Assembly: GCA_020747015.1 (NCBI GenBank)
Contig: JAGTJM010000013.1
Span: forward strand, 62,001 to 126,000
Direction: 5' to 3'
Source: Pyrenochaeta sp. MPI-SDFR-AT-0127
Taxonomy: Eukaryota > Ascomycota > Dothideomycetes > Pleosporales > Cucurbitariaceae
Length of the DNA: 64,000 nt
The notes below the pieces were generated by a model, which was not told where the DNA came from, did no database searches, and saw nothing but the letters and a program-made list of their open reading frames with translations. The position numbers and the translations under genes are program-made. Positions 1 to 10,469 of this stretch are shown here, piece by piece (position 1 is the first letter of the stretch; the number at the start of each line of letters is the position of its first letter).

Positions 1-693
1 TACATGCCCTTGCTGAGACAGAGCTTGTACAGTCAGAACGTCAATCTCTGGTTCGCGCCAACAGCAGATGCACGAGATGCCTGGCAAGCATTGATGCGCA
101 CGATTGGTTGCGAGGGCCGATGCTTTGTAGTGAGCGCGAACCAGTGCGTCAGGAAGAAGCACCTCCCGGAATGGATTTCAGGGACAAAGAGTGCTGCTAC
201 CGTGGAAGCCTCCAACAACATTGAGAGTGGCGTGGGGCGAAGACGTTCAGAACAGCCGAGTGGAGGCGGCCGACGAAGAAGCACGTTCACCAGAACGCAA
301 GACGGGCACGAGATCTGTCTTCCTCTCATCGAAAAACCTGCCAGTGGCCAAGCACATGTGACCAATGGCGATACATCAGCAATCGATTCTTCGCCGCACC
401 CAGCGTCCGAAGAACACCTAAGCCCTCTTTCAAAATCGATCTCTCTATCTCAACCCTCTTCTACTGATGGCGACGAGTTTTTGTGTCGTGGCGGGTCCAT
501 GATTGTTTCTCCCTTTGGTGATGTTCTTTCCGGCCCGCTGTGGGAGGAAGAGGATGAGCTACTTGTGGTAGAAGCTGACTTTGAGGATTGTGAAAGAGGA
601 AGACTCGATATTGACGTTGCGGGAAGCTATTCGAGGATGGATAGTTTCAAATTGAGCGTGGAAGGACTGGACCTTACTCCACCACCTTTCTGA
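1..693 (+). CDS. Nitrilase / carbon-nitrogen hydrolase, C-terminal part (5' end outside window)
   Basis: Nitrilases hydrolyse nitriles to acids and ammonia with a Cys-Glu-Lys triad. The window starts at the Tyr codon of the family stretch that follows the catalytic Cys (C-W-E-N-Y-M-P-L-L-R), so the Cys should lie a few codons before base 1. The visible part has the typical TADAR, SANQC, RGGS-x-IVSP and AGSYSR-x-D stretches and ends in a normal C-terminus with stop at 691-693. The frame is already open at base 1, so the Met at base 4 is internal. About 97 residues (bases 184-474), rich in Ser, Arg and Gly, lie between the LPEW segment and the RGGS strand, where compact nitrilases have a short loop. 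No intron is seen in this part. Substrate (aliphatic nitrile, cyanide or other) cannot be told from the fragment. Confidence 0.9.
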   Translation, partial: YMPLLRQSLYSQNVNLWFAPTADARDAWQALMRTIGCEGRCFVVSANQCVRKKHLPEWISGTKSAATVEASNNIESGVGRRRSEQPSGGGRRRSTFTRTQDGHEICLPLIEKPASGQAHVTNGDTSAIDSSPHPASEEHLSPLSKSISLSQPSSTDGDEFLCRGGSMIVSPFGDVLSGPLWEEEDELLVVEADFEDCERGRLDIDVAGSYSRMDSFKLSVEGLDLTPPPF

Positions 694-1608
694 GCCGACC
701 AACGAGGTATGGGTGGTTGTGAATGATGTGACAAATTGCTACAGTAAATAGTTACCATGTACATATAAATTTGCGAAATTAGCATACTACGGTCGATAAA
801 CCATTTTGCTTCAGCAGAGATTTGGTTCTTCAATTGCCCATCAGTTAACCATATGGAGAAGACGCTACTTGCCATGAATTGTCAAAAGTTTTACACAAAT
901 CACGCCTTTTATTGTGACATGCTACAACATCATTACGCTCTACCTTTGCATCTTTATCTTCAATGAAGCGGAGGGAACATATGGTCACGGTGTTTGAGCA
1001 AGCGAGAAGTATGCAATCGCCGATACGAGACAATAGCCATTGGGAGAGAATTAACCCCCTTGACTTCAGAATGACTCGGAGGCGCCGGATATTTGTTTTT
1101 GAGTGGTTCGCGTTTGTCACCCGTATTCCGCTCCGTGGCATATCAACCCATGACGTCTCGGTAGATCTTCACCCCGCAGACCACTTTATTCTCCACAAAG
1201 CGTACCCCATACGCTTCTCGTGACACCGGATCGTAGGATCACCATCCCCGCCTCCGCCAATCCTGAGGCCATTGCTGCGTTCGATGCACACCATAATCCG
1301 CAATGACACGGCCGGAAACCCGGGATCAGGACGGGTGGTGTCCCAACTGGGGAATCCGCCTGCATGGAATCCAATCTACGGAGCCATTCTTTGTGCCGAT
1401 AATCAGTCGACGTACATGGCTGCACTATCCCTGCATATGCAACAAGCAAGCTTCGTATAAGTAAAAGCTTTGGTGCGCCCGCCGCCTCTTGTCGGTCGCT
1501 AGCCGCTTCTTCGCCCTCTTGCTTCTGCCGCACCGTTTATTACGTCGACGCTTGAGAAGCTCTCCGCACACGTCTCATAAGGCACACCCACAACCTTTTT
1601 CGCCCGTC
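694..1608. other. Intergenic region, nitrilase to transporter
   Basis: No supportable gene. Short open frames on both strands lack family motifs. The last 100 bases before the transporter ATG at 1609 are pyrimidine-rich, as in many fungal promoters and leaders. Confidence 0.5.
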
Positions 1609-3383
1609 ATGGCGACGACAGATGTTGATCACAAAGCAGCGATTGATCGTTTATCGGATGACAACATTTCACCAGCGCATGACCCCGGCCATGGCCCTTC
1701 GAACAGCAAACTTGTGCCCCCACCGCTCGTTGCGGCGATGTCGGCCGAGCAACGCGTGGTTGCTGAAGACAATCTGAGGCGGAAGATAGATTCGAGGCTG
1801 CTTCCTATGATCATTCTCATGTACATCATGAATTACCTTGGTGAGAACCACTATCTACAACCTCCTTGTGACGCACAGACTAACAATATGCGTCTTCCTT
1901 GCAGATAGGAATAACATTGCAGCTGTGCGATTGGCGGGGCTGCAGGACGAGTTAAATTTGAGTAGCGTGCAGTATCAGGTATGTGATTTTCTTGACGCGT
2001 GCGCTGGAGCACTCCAAGAGACTGATAAGACGACAGACCACGGTTTCGATTCTTTTCGTTGGTTATATCCTCATGCAAATCCCTTCGAATTTGTTCCTCA
2101 ACAAGACTGGAAAACCTGCGATATATCTTCCCACTTGCATGATTGTCTGGGGAATCATTAGCGGAGCAACAGGTGCTTGCCAGAACTTTGCCGGCCTCGT
2201 GGCTTGCCGATTCTTCCTTGGATTTGTGGAAGCTGCATATTTTCCTGGCTGCTTGTTCTATCTTTCAGCGTGTATGTTTGATCCATTACCAAATTTCAAA
2301 GTAAGACGTACACTAATTGCTTGCCTATGAATTCAGGGTACACACGAAAAGAACTTGGTTTCCGCACTGCAGTGCTTTATTCTGGCTCTCTCGTGTCCGG
2401 AGCATTTGGTGGTCTCGTTACAGCCGGAATAACAAGCAATATGGGTAAGTCTGCCTGTGCAAGTGCTATAATGCCTGACTAACTCCTTTGTAGATGGCAC
2501 ACATGGCCTACGTGCCTGGCGCTGGGTGTTCATCCTTGAAGGTATCATCACAGTAATTATTGCCGTTGGAGCTTTTTGGGTCTTGCCAAACTTCCCGCGA
2601 ACCACAACCTGGCTTACCGACGAAGAGCGCGAATTAGCCGTCTTCCGTCTCCAGGAAGATATCGGCGAAGACGACTGGACATCCGCAGAGTCACAGACGT
2701 TTTTCCACGGCTTGAAGCTCGCATTGATGGATATCAAGACTTGGGTCTTGACTATCCTATTGCTTTCCATTGTCTCTTCAGCTTCGGTGACAAACTTCTT
2801 CCCTACCGTTGTCAAGACGTTAGGGTACAACAACATCAAGACGCTACTTCTCACTGCACCGCCATACGTACTAGCGGTTATAACAACATACCTCAACGCG
2901 TGGCACGCTGATCGGACTGGTGAACGCTTCCTCCACATTGTTTTACCTCTTTGTGTTGGTGTCGTGGCATTTATTCTCTGCGCAGCTACACACTCCACCG
3001 CACCTCGCTATGTCGCAATGATGCTCATGGTCCCAGGCGTTTATACTGGTTATGTCGTCGCCTTGGCCTGGATATCCAACTCGATGCCTCGGCCACCGGC
3101 AAAGCGCGCTGCAGCGCTTGCATTCATCAATGCGGTGTCCAACACTAGCAGTATCTACGCGAGTTATATGTACCCGCAACCCAAAGGAGGGAAGCAGCCA
3201 AATCTTACGTTGCCCCTCAGTGTGGATTGTGGGACTGCGGTACTGGCCATCATAATGACCGTGATTATGAGGATCATTTTGCAGAGATTGAACAAGAAGT
3301 TGGACAAAGGAGAGCATGTAGAAGGCGCGATTAATGCTGTGCCTGGTGTTGGGCAAGAGAATGGGTTCAGATTCCTCTTGTAA
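1609..3383 (+). CDS. MFS transporter, anion:cation symporter (allantoate/vitamin permease-like) family
   Basis: Plasma-membrane proton symporter of the Dal5/Tna1-like ACS family, which moves small organic anions such as allantoate, nicotinate or pantothenate; the substrate here is not known. Exons by splice signal and phase: 1609-1840, 1905-1978, 2037-2271, 2337-2444 and 2494-3383, giving 512 residues. Introns are 64, 58, 65 and 49 bases, all GT-AG. Joining exon 1 to exon 2 restores the family motif N-Y-L-D-R-x-N between TM1 and TM2, and exon 3 to 4 restores the W-Y-T-R-K-E-L-G-R-like loop (here ending G-F-R) between TM4 and TM5. TM segments run through the rest, with a soluble loop starting at TWLTDEERE before the second six-helix half. 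The ATG at 1609 begins a hydrophilic N-terminal tail. The stop is TAA. Confidence 0.92.
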
Positions 3384-4155
3384 GCTGTTTCGTCTATGCA
3401 GCACATGGAGAAGAGCGCAACCGTTTCTCACGGCGCATGGAACGTGAAGAGTATCAGGTTTTGTAGTGTCATTGGTGACCAATTGCCGCCAATGTGGAAG
3501 CGAGACGTCTCTTATTCAATCATGTTGCCATCCCGCGGAAGTGATGATGCTATTGCTCCACGGAATTCACAAATAGCTTTGCACGACACTTCTGAGGTTT
3601 TGGACTTTATTTCGCATTGTGATCTACTTGGCATGGCCAAGAATAGGTACTTTGAATGAGGCGGCTGGGTCGTGGGCGGGAAAAGAAACTCTCGAGAAGG
3701 TTCCAAGCGTCTAACGTCACCGACCGAATTAGGTTAGCGCCATCACGACTCACAGTTGCGCGTCGCGCCTCGCCCTCAGTCTTCAACATCCACGTTCCCA
3801 GCACACCATCCCTCCGGCCTCTGTTATCCTGTATTTCCCTCACTAACACCGGGACTAGAAGGCCTCGCTGGACTTGCGCCTATCGCTTATCAACTTCTGT
3901 TGTGAGGGTAACTGCTGCGCTTCGCGGTAGCGTTACACAACCGGAAATCCGAAGCGCCTGTGCACATAATGCACTTCACGAGACCACGTTCACAAGATTG
4001 TACAACATACATAACCACTTCTCGAGATTCGCTTCGTGCCTCAAAAATAACTTGGACTCCTTCAATAGCAGTTGACCGCCCACACAAGGCAACAACCCGA
4101 CTCGTCAGCTGACGCCACCGTCCATACCACCCTGAACTTCGACCAGACGATACAC
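3384..4155. other. Intergenic region / possible leader of next gene
   Basis: An open frame at 3656-4075 codes for a basic, low-complexity peptide with no recognisable motif, and no splice join to the next gene could be supported. It is most likely promoter and 5' leader. Confidence 0.4.
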
Positions 4156-5004
4156 ATGGACTTTTCAAATAGTGCTTTTCGAACTCCCGCGCCCACATCC
4201 AAGATCTCAGACGACAGCATGTCGCATGCAAATTTAGTCATGGCTTGCCAGTGGGGCTGGACTCGAACATCGGATCCGAACACCGCAGCCGTGCAAACGG
4301 CATCATCAACATCCTCTGGACCTCAGTTAGCACCTTGTTCGTCATTCAATAATGTGAGGACAAAGCGTTTTGCGCCTTGTCAGGGTCGCCTTTACCACCA
4401 ACTACTCTGCTCTCACCGTGTTCGAACGGACCTCGTCGAGGATTGTGGCGTAAACTGCGTCGAGCCTCTAGGAATGGCCACAGCCCCCGCTTTCATCTGC
4501 AACGAATGCATCCAAGCGGAAGCAATTAAGATCTGGGATGAGCGACAAGTCCAACATAATGCTTCATATCCATCGATTGATCTGATGACCAGGGAGCAGT
4601 ACGATCAATGGTACCAAGAGCATCGACAACTAGAGTCTGAGTTCGTGCGCGACCACAAAATCTATGAGATAGAGCTGAAAGCAAAGACGAGACCGAGCAA
4701 TATATGTTCAGCAGTCGAAGCAAGCAAGGAGGAGATGGAGTTTGCCGCCGAGCTCGACTCGCTTTCGCTTTCGCTAATGGCTTCCGATACTTCCACAGCC
4801 CATCAAAATCAACCACAGTCACAAGCCCGCAGCCGCATGAGCCTACCAAATGATTCTTCAGAACAGCTTCATTGGGATCTTAACACTCTTGCATTGGATC
4901 GTGGCTCTTGCGGAATTGAGTATTCAGCATCACAATCAAACAACGGAGACCCGACAGCGCGACAACTCGATGTGGAAGAGCTCTGGCGAAAGCCACGCGG
5001 TTGA
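4156..5004 (+). CDS. Uncharacterised protein with CxHR...CGxNC...CxxC motif (copy A)
   Basis: Function not recognised. The frame is open upstream to 4072 but only with TTG, so the first ATG at 4156 is used, giving 282 residues. Residues about 85-118 hold C85-x-H87-R, then C97-G-V-N-C101, then F-I-C115-x-x-C118. Six Cys/His in this spacing look like a small zinc-binding module (inference). The rest is hydrophilic with no signal peptide or TM segment: an acidic helix-prone stretch rich in Glu and Gln follows the motif, and the C-terminus is Ser/Asn/Gln-rich. The gene at 5614-6399, on the opposite strand and convergent, carries the same motif, so the two are probably diverged duplicates. A soluble regulatory or adaptor role is possible but unsupported. 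Confidence 0.65.
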   Translation: MDFSNSAFRTPAPTSKISDDSMSHANLVMACQWGWTRTSDPNTAAVQTASSTSSGPQLAPCSSFNNVRTKRFAPCQGRLYHQLLCSHRVRTDLVEDCGVNCVEPLGMATAPAFICNECIQAEAIKIWDERQVQHNASYPSIDLMTREQYDQWYQEHRQLESEFVRDHKIYEIELKAKTRPSNICSAVEASKEEMEFAAELDSLSLSLMASDTSTAHQNQPQSQARSRMSLPNDSSEQLHWDLNTLALDRGSCGIEYSASQSNNGDPTARQLDVEELWRKPRG

Positions 5005-5613
5005 TTCCAAAAAGCTCGTGGAAGAACCGAGTCACGAATGGTTTACTTCATGCTGTATTTGAACAAGTATCATTGGCGTCCGCATGGATGTGTTAAGCCT
5101 TGGCCATCGTTAGAAGGTATATTGGCTATATTGCATGCGAATCCTTATACGCCTCGATCATGGCAGGATTCAATAGCTTTAAAAGGCGTGTGATACACTA
5201 GCTGGGTAAGCCTGTTAAATAGCGCAGGTATACTCAATGTATTATTATCATGATTCCCCCTCGTCGACTTCTCCGAGACGTTTTCACTATGTCATGGCTC
5301 GGCTCAGTTGTATACTGTACCACCTCAATATTCACTGGCATATTCTACATTCCTTCGAAAGTCTTGCTTTCGTCTGCAATCAACAAATATGCTCTCTCAG
5401 GCTTGGTCATGCATCAGTACGACCGCATCACTTTGGTTGTTGGTCACAGGAATCATGTATAAATTGTACCAATTATCAAATTTTGTCATTATGGCCCAAA
5501 AACAATCAGTCGCTACCTACCAGGTTGCTAGGCACTAAATGAGCCTCTCAAGAACAGACACAGAATTAAATCCAAATCTCATTTACCACTTCTCGCTGCT
5601 TCAGGTGCGGACT
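5005..5613. other. Intergenic region between two convergent genes
   Basis: Shared 3' flank of the two Cys/His-motif genes. AT-rich; several short overlapping frames but no gene signal. Confidence 0.5.
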
Positions 5614-6399
5614 TCAAGTACGACGGTCTGCCAATTGGCAGACTGCAAGCGCCTCGCGCACTGCTCGAGTCGCTTCATCCTCTACGGACGACCTGATGCG
5701 ATTGTCACCCATCTGTTCAAGCAGGTTCTTCGTGGTAGTGATCACGGTTGGTTGACCCTGGTCCGATTGAACCTCCTGATGTTTGATCTGGCGTTCTGTT
5801 TCCTCCCAGTCTCGCATGAAGTCTGCCAAACTGAAGGTTCCATTTGACTGTTCCTGTGAGCATATTTGCTGGGCAACCTCGACAGGCTTCCCGATGTTCT
5901 TTGTCAAACTCATCGCGTGGGCCATGCCAGGGCGCTTATAACGAGTCGAAGGCGATAAAACAGCATGTGAGTCCTCGGCAATGCCTTCAAAGCCTTCTTC
6001 GAGCAAAAATTGGTGGAAGAATTGAAGCGTGGGGTCTGAGAATTTTGGCACAATCTTGCACATTCTTCGCCCCTGCTCCTGAAGCTTCTTAAGTTCTGTA
6101 TGAGCAATCTGCTGAATCCTTGTTCCACGTGATGTGGCAGTGTCGTCGACCATCATGATATCATCTTCATCATTGGCCAAGTCGAGGCCTTCGAAAGACA
6201 TCTCCAAACGAACATCGGCAACCAGGCAGTCGGGGCATATGAATGGCTTGCCTCTTCTTGGTCGGTTGCAGTTGATGCCGCAGTGCTCGGTACTATATGC
6301 CGTTTCGATTCGATGCTCACATTTCAGGTCGTGGATACAGCTGATGGGATTGCAGGCAGTATAAAGTGCGGCGAATCGCTCGTCATTGGAATGTTGCAT
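5614..6399 (-). CDS. Uncharacterised protein with CxHR...CGxNC...CxxC motif (copy B)
   Basis: Function not recognised; 261 residues from the first ATG (complement of 6397-6399). The frame runs open to 6507 but only via TTG. Residues 27-58 contain C27-x-H29-R-I-x-T, then C40-G-I-N-C44, then F-I-C55-x-x-C58, matching the motif of the convergent gene at 4156-5004. Outside this module the two proteins show little similarity by eye: this one has an acidic segment after the motif (around residues 70-85), a charged middle and a helix-prone C-terminus. There is no signal peptide or TM segment. Zinc binding is inferred from ligand spacing only. Confidence 0.65.
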   Translation of the reverse strand: MQHSNDERFAALYTACNPISCIHDLKCEHRIETAYSTEHCGINCNRPRRGKPFICPDCLVADVRLEMSFEGLDLANDEDDIMMVDDTATSRGTRIQQIAHTELKKLQEQGRRMCKIVPKFSDPTLQFFHQFLLEEGFEGIAEDSHAVLSPSTRYKRPGMAHAMSLTKNIGKPVEVAQQICSQEQSNGTFSLADFMRDWEETERQIKHQEVQSDQGQPTVITTTKNLLEQMGDNRIRSSVEDEATRAVREALAVCQLADRRT

Positions 6400-8742
6400 C
6401 TTTTTTTGTAGATTTGACTGCCGAGTATGGCTTTTGTATCTTCGTGGTTGATTGCCTCTTTTGTGGCTGTCTGGTTGAGATTCTTTCTTAATTTGGGATT
6501 GCTTCAACTGATGAATTGCTTGTTACTTGGGGATGAGGATCTTGTATAATACTAGGGAGCTAGTTTCATGAGTCCGTTTTTCACATTGTGAAAGTTGACA
6601 GCAACGCATACTTTCACAATAGCGACTGTCGGTGCGTTACCAAATCACCATCGCTACTTCCATGTTGGCTCACGATATGTATATACTGACAATTAGAAAC
6701 TGGTACTTATGTTTATACTTTAGGCCTCGCAATGAAAGATAATGTAGGGCGTCGTTGGAGGGCGCGCAGGGGTCTACTAATGCTTGGAAGGACAGGAAAT
6801 GCTTGATAGATCTTATAGTTGAAAGGACCGCGATAAGGCAAGTAGAGATATACAAAGAGAGAGATATCATGTTGCGATTATGCTCAAATTTGCTTTAAAT
6901 TAGTTTGCCCACCCAGATTACCGCTTTTCAGAGATGGTACATCAATAGAAGCAATGCAGTCTTTAACTCCAGTCACCACAAAATGACTTGGCCAGTAGAT
7001 CCACTGACCTTTGCTTACCTACTAGCATCTATCGCAATCATGCACCGCCAAACATATCTTTCCAGGCTATCTCGTCGAAAGAAGACTTTTTTTTTGGAGA
7101 CCTACAGCGTGGGTCAGTGCTTCAACTTTGTTTGTTAAATTATGAGGAAGGGCTGCATGGGATGAATTGAGGAAAAGCCATTTGTGCTTTAAGTGTGTTG
7201 CTTTCAAGGAGTTGGATTGGGATGAGCCCATCTGCTGATAATTTGATTGGGCGGAGTTTGTGTCACCTGCATCAACCCATATCTACGATGTTACGTCTGT
7301 TGCACCTGAATATATGCCCAGTCAAGTGGTAGCTTGTATACTCCTTGCATATTGACGTCCAGCGGAGGAAGGTAGGAACTCCAATCAAGGATGCGAATGT
7401 GATCAGGTATTTTGTCATGATTAAAGAATTGGCGCATTTAATAACACCGGTCTTAGTTTTCGGATAAGGTTCAAGACAACAAATGGGCAGAATTTGGCCC
7501 AGGTTTTACAAATCTGTAAACGGCTCCCAGGTAAGGTAATACAAACAATGACACGAGATCTGTTCTAAAATTCAGTGCAGTCATATTTATTTGGAGACAT
7601 GCTTCCAAAATTCAATACGACGTGCTAGAACTGGGCCACAAGGCTACACTAGGACAATCGGCTAGCCTCAGTCAGGCCTCCTTATCGAGACACTGACAAG
7701 ATATTTTGTAATCCTGAAGTGGAGCGGCATGAACTTGCTGTTGGGCATATTGCAAGCGATCCAGATAGGATCAGGAAAGGCCGGGTATGCATGGGTTTCC
7801 AACCGAAATGAGTATACGGAAACTGACACTGAGGGGTGACAACAGGCAGACGCTACGATTGGCGTCGTATGTCGTGCTCGCATAACCCCATCTCTTTCGG
7901 AGCCGCCACCTATTTGCTTCTTCTATTTGTAAACGCTTGGAGCACCATACACAGGACGTTATCTGATCCAGATAAGCAGTATAAGGGTCTAGACGCCTGT
8001 TGCAGGCTGAACATAAAGGTGATCAGAAGGCCTTGCCCGATACCCTCTTACGGTCAGTATGACCAATGAAAAGCACTATTTGCTTCTCTACCCTGCCAGT
8101 AGCCCAAAACGTGGCCCAGTAGGCTTATTACACATTCATCTGACCGTAGAAAGCAGGCCACTTTCTACTTCGGCGATACTTTTTGCGCTTGGTTGCAGGG
8201 TTGCAGACGTGGCTTGGGGCTGAACATCTGCATGGCCCAATCTAGACTGTTCGATCTATTCACGAAAGCAATCTTGTAGCCTGAAGAAGATTCATCAAAT
8301 ATCTGGACGAACACTGCCTTTTTGGCATGTATCAGAACTTCACGCATATTGAAGTCCCTTGCAAACAAGTATTGTCCCCTTCCTCTATGTGAAGACCCTT
8401 TGCGTGGCTTTCGTGACTGGGTATCTTAAACGTACAATACACATGTAGTAGTATACTGTACTATTAGTTGATGCTCTGTTGAAGCAGGTTGACTCCTTTG
8501 GACTTCCTTTCCCTCTAGCACTACTCAGCTGCAGACTTGGCTCCAGCTATCTTGCTTGCCCAGCCCGAGCTACTACACTGCTAACAATATAGGTTGCTAA
8601 CTCAAACTTACTTGTGCTCATGCAGAGGTGTTCTATTATAAATTCGAGCTCATCACCATGGCTGGGGCTTATGAAGCATACCTTTCTAATTCCTCAGATT
8701 TTGTTCAACTGGGTCGTATCACTCTAATTACTGACCTCCAAC
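6400..8742. other. Long gene-free interval (2.3 kb)
   Basis: No open frame with recognisable protein motifs on either strand, no long terminal repeats or inverted repeats seen by eye, and no tRNA. The region is moderately AT-rich. It could hold a regulatory region, a decayed repeat or a non-coding RNA; nothing in the sequence decides this. Confidence 0.5.
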
Positions 8743-10324
8743 ATGGGTGGGGCTAGTACGTTTACTCTACCAAACCCCGGCTCTTTTGATATGACGAAAT
8801 GCTCAACAATGGGCTGCCAACGTCCTGGCGTACGAAGTCGCGGTTGCAATGTCTGTAAAGCAGACTTAACAACCTGTTCGCAACATTTGGTTGAAACCAT
8901 CCAAGATTGTGTGTCAGTGGTCAGTAGTTCCATGAGACTCCTCATAAATCAGTCGAACGCTTGTGGCTAATTACGACTTCAAACAGCTCGGTAGCGAGAC
9001 TATCTCTACGCAACGCGAGGCTGAGATCTCAACGCTACTCGCTCAAATCAATCTCCCCGCATTACTTCGCGTAGCTTCATCTCTCAACCATGGTCGCTTC
9101 TGCACCATCAAACCTGGCTCAACATCAATGATGGGCTGCTGTAACTACCATATTCACATCTTCTTCCCTGATTCTGCTGAACAATGGCTGGTCCGCATTC
9201 CTCGCCCCGGCCTCGCTGCGTTGCACAGGAAGATCGATGTAGAATACCAATATGCATCTGAGTTTGCGACTCTCAAATTCTTGGAAGGGACCAAAGTCCC
9301 CGCTCCCAAAGTTTTTGCTTTCGATGTGGCAAGTAATACGGGAAATGCAGTTGGTACAACGTACCTCATCATGGAATTTCTTGCGGGGACCCCTTTCAAT
9401 CCCCATTCAGCCACTTTGGAAGAAAAGAAAAGGGTGTATGACGGCGTCGCTGAAATCCTGATCGAGTTGAGTAAGCACCCCTTACCAAAAGCTTGCTCCC
9501 TGGCCCCCACAGGACCAATTTATGGTGAGGATGGTCCATTTGTCGCGAAGATTGCAGGGTTGAGATCCAAGATTGCACAACCCTTTGGACCGTTTGAAAC
9601 TGCAAAGGATTATCACATGGCAATTATCGAGGCTCATCTGAGCCTCATTGAAGAAGGCACTTTGTATCCGGAGCATGCGGTGGAAGCCTATCTTACATAC
9701 TCAATCTTGCAGGAACGCATTTCAGAATTATATAGTCGGTCGCCAGATATTGATGCGAATCTCAAACTAGGAGAAAAGGGACCCAAGGAGGCGGGCACGA
9801 GAAGAGAAGAACTAGAATCCTTCTACCTAACACATATCGATGCGAAAGGCGACCATATTCTCCTGTCTCCCTCTGGCCACATAAGCGGAATCATAGATTG
9901 GCAAGGCGCGCGTTTCAGCCCCTACGACGAAGCATTTGGTCCGTCCCTTCTTACAGCGGATTTGCATGCCTTATACTTTGGAAGGTCAGGCACAACGCCA
10001 AATGATCATCTCCTTGCAGCATCACTTATCGAGAAAGGCGAAGCTCGGTTAGCAGATGCGATGAAAGGAGATGAGAGGGCCAGGCGTTTCCATTTCGGGC
10101 TTGGGTCTGCAAGAATGGAGCGTGAGATGTGGGACTCGATTCGTGGGCTTCTCGTCGCCTTCGAGATATATGAGGGGGAGGGGTTTGAATTGTGGAGAGA
10201 AAGGGCTATGGCAAGGTACAGAGGGGATTTGAGACTGGAAAGGCTTCTTGAAAGAAGTGGCAGATTCGGAGACGAGTCTCAGGTAGTGTACTTGGCGTCT
10301 AGACTTGTTACACCTGTATGCTAG
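8743..10324 (+). CDS. Fungal aminoglycoside-phosphotransferase-like kinase with N-terminal Cys/His-rich module
   Basis: Protein-kinase-like fold of the APH/choline-kinase superfamily; the fungal substrate is unknown. Proposed exons are 8743-8910 and 8987-10324 (501 residues). The intron has a weak donor (GTGTCA; phase-compatible alternatives at 8917 and 8920), a CTAAT branch site and an AAACAG acceptor. Exon 1 codes for a Cys/His-rich stretch (C-S-x3-C-Q-R-P-G, C-x2-C, C-x2-H). Exon 2 begins at L-G-S-E-T and carries the LVRIPR strand (nucleotide-binding Lys/Arg region), YLIMEF hinge, a catalytic-loop segment H-x-D-A-K-G-D-H and the metal-binding I-I-D-W-Q. In the catalytic loop the usual Asn is His, which I recall as normal for this fungal subfamily. 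The upstream exon could start at the ATG at 8791 instead. Confidence 0.78.
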
Positions 10325-10469
10325 TCGGTTTCTAGGGGACTGTAAACTTGCATGAGAGATTATAAGCCTGAAGTTGCAAGGGAACAAGTTCGGATACTTG
10401 GTTCAGTCTGCGGATCACGTGTGCTGCCGCCAAACATTACGCTCTCTGCATAATCGAACCATCAAAATA

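Noticed and set aside
4072..4155. N-terminal extension of the Cys/His-motif gene copy A
   Set aside because: The extension begins with TTG; the first ATG is at 4156 and the extra residues are low-complexity.
4240..4300. tRNA-like T-loop (complement of CTCGAAC) inside copy A
   Set aside because: No acceptor, D or anticodon stems could be formed around it; it is within coding sequence.
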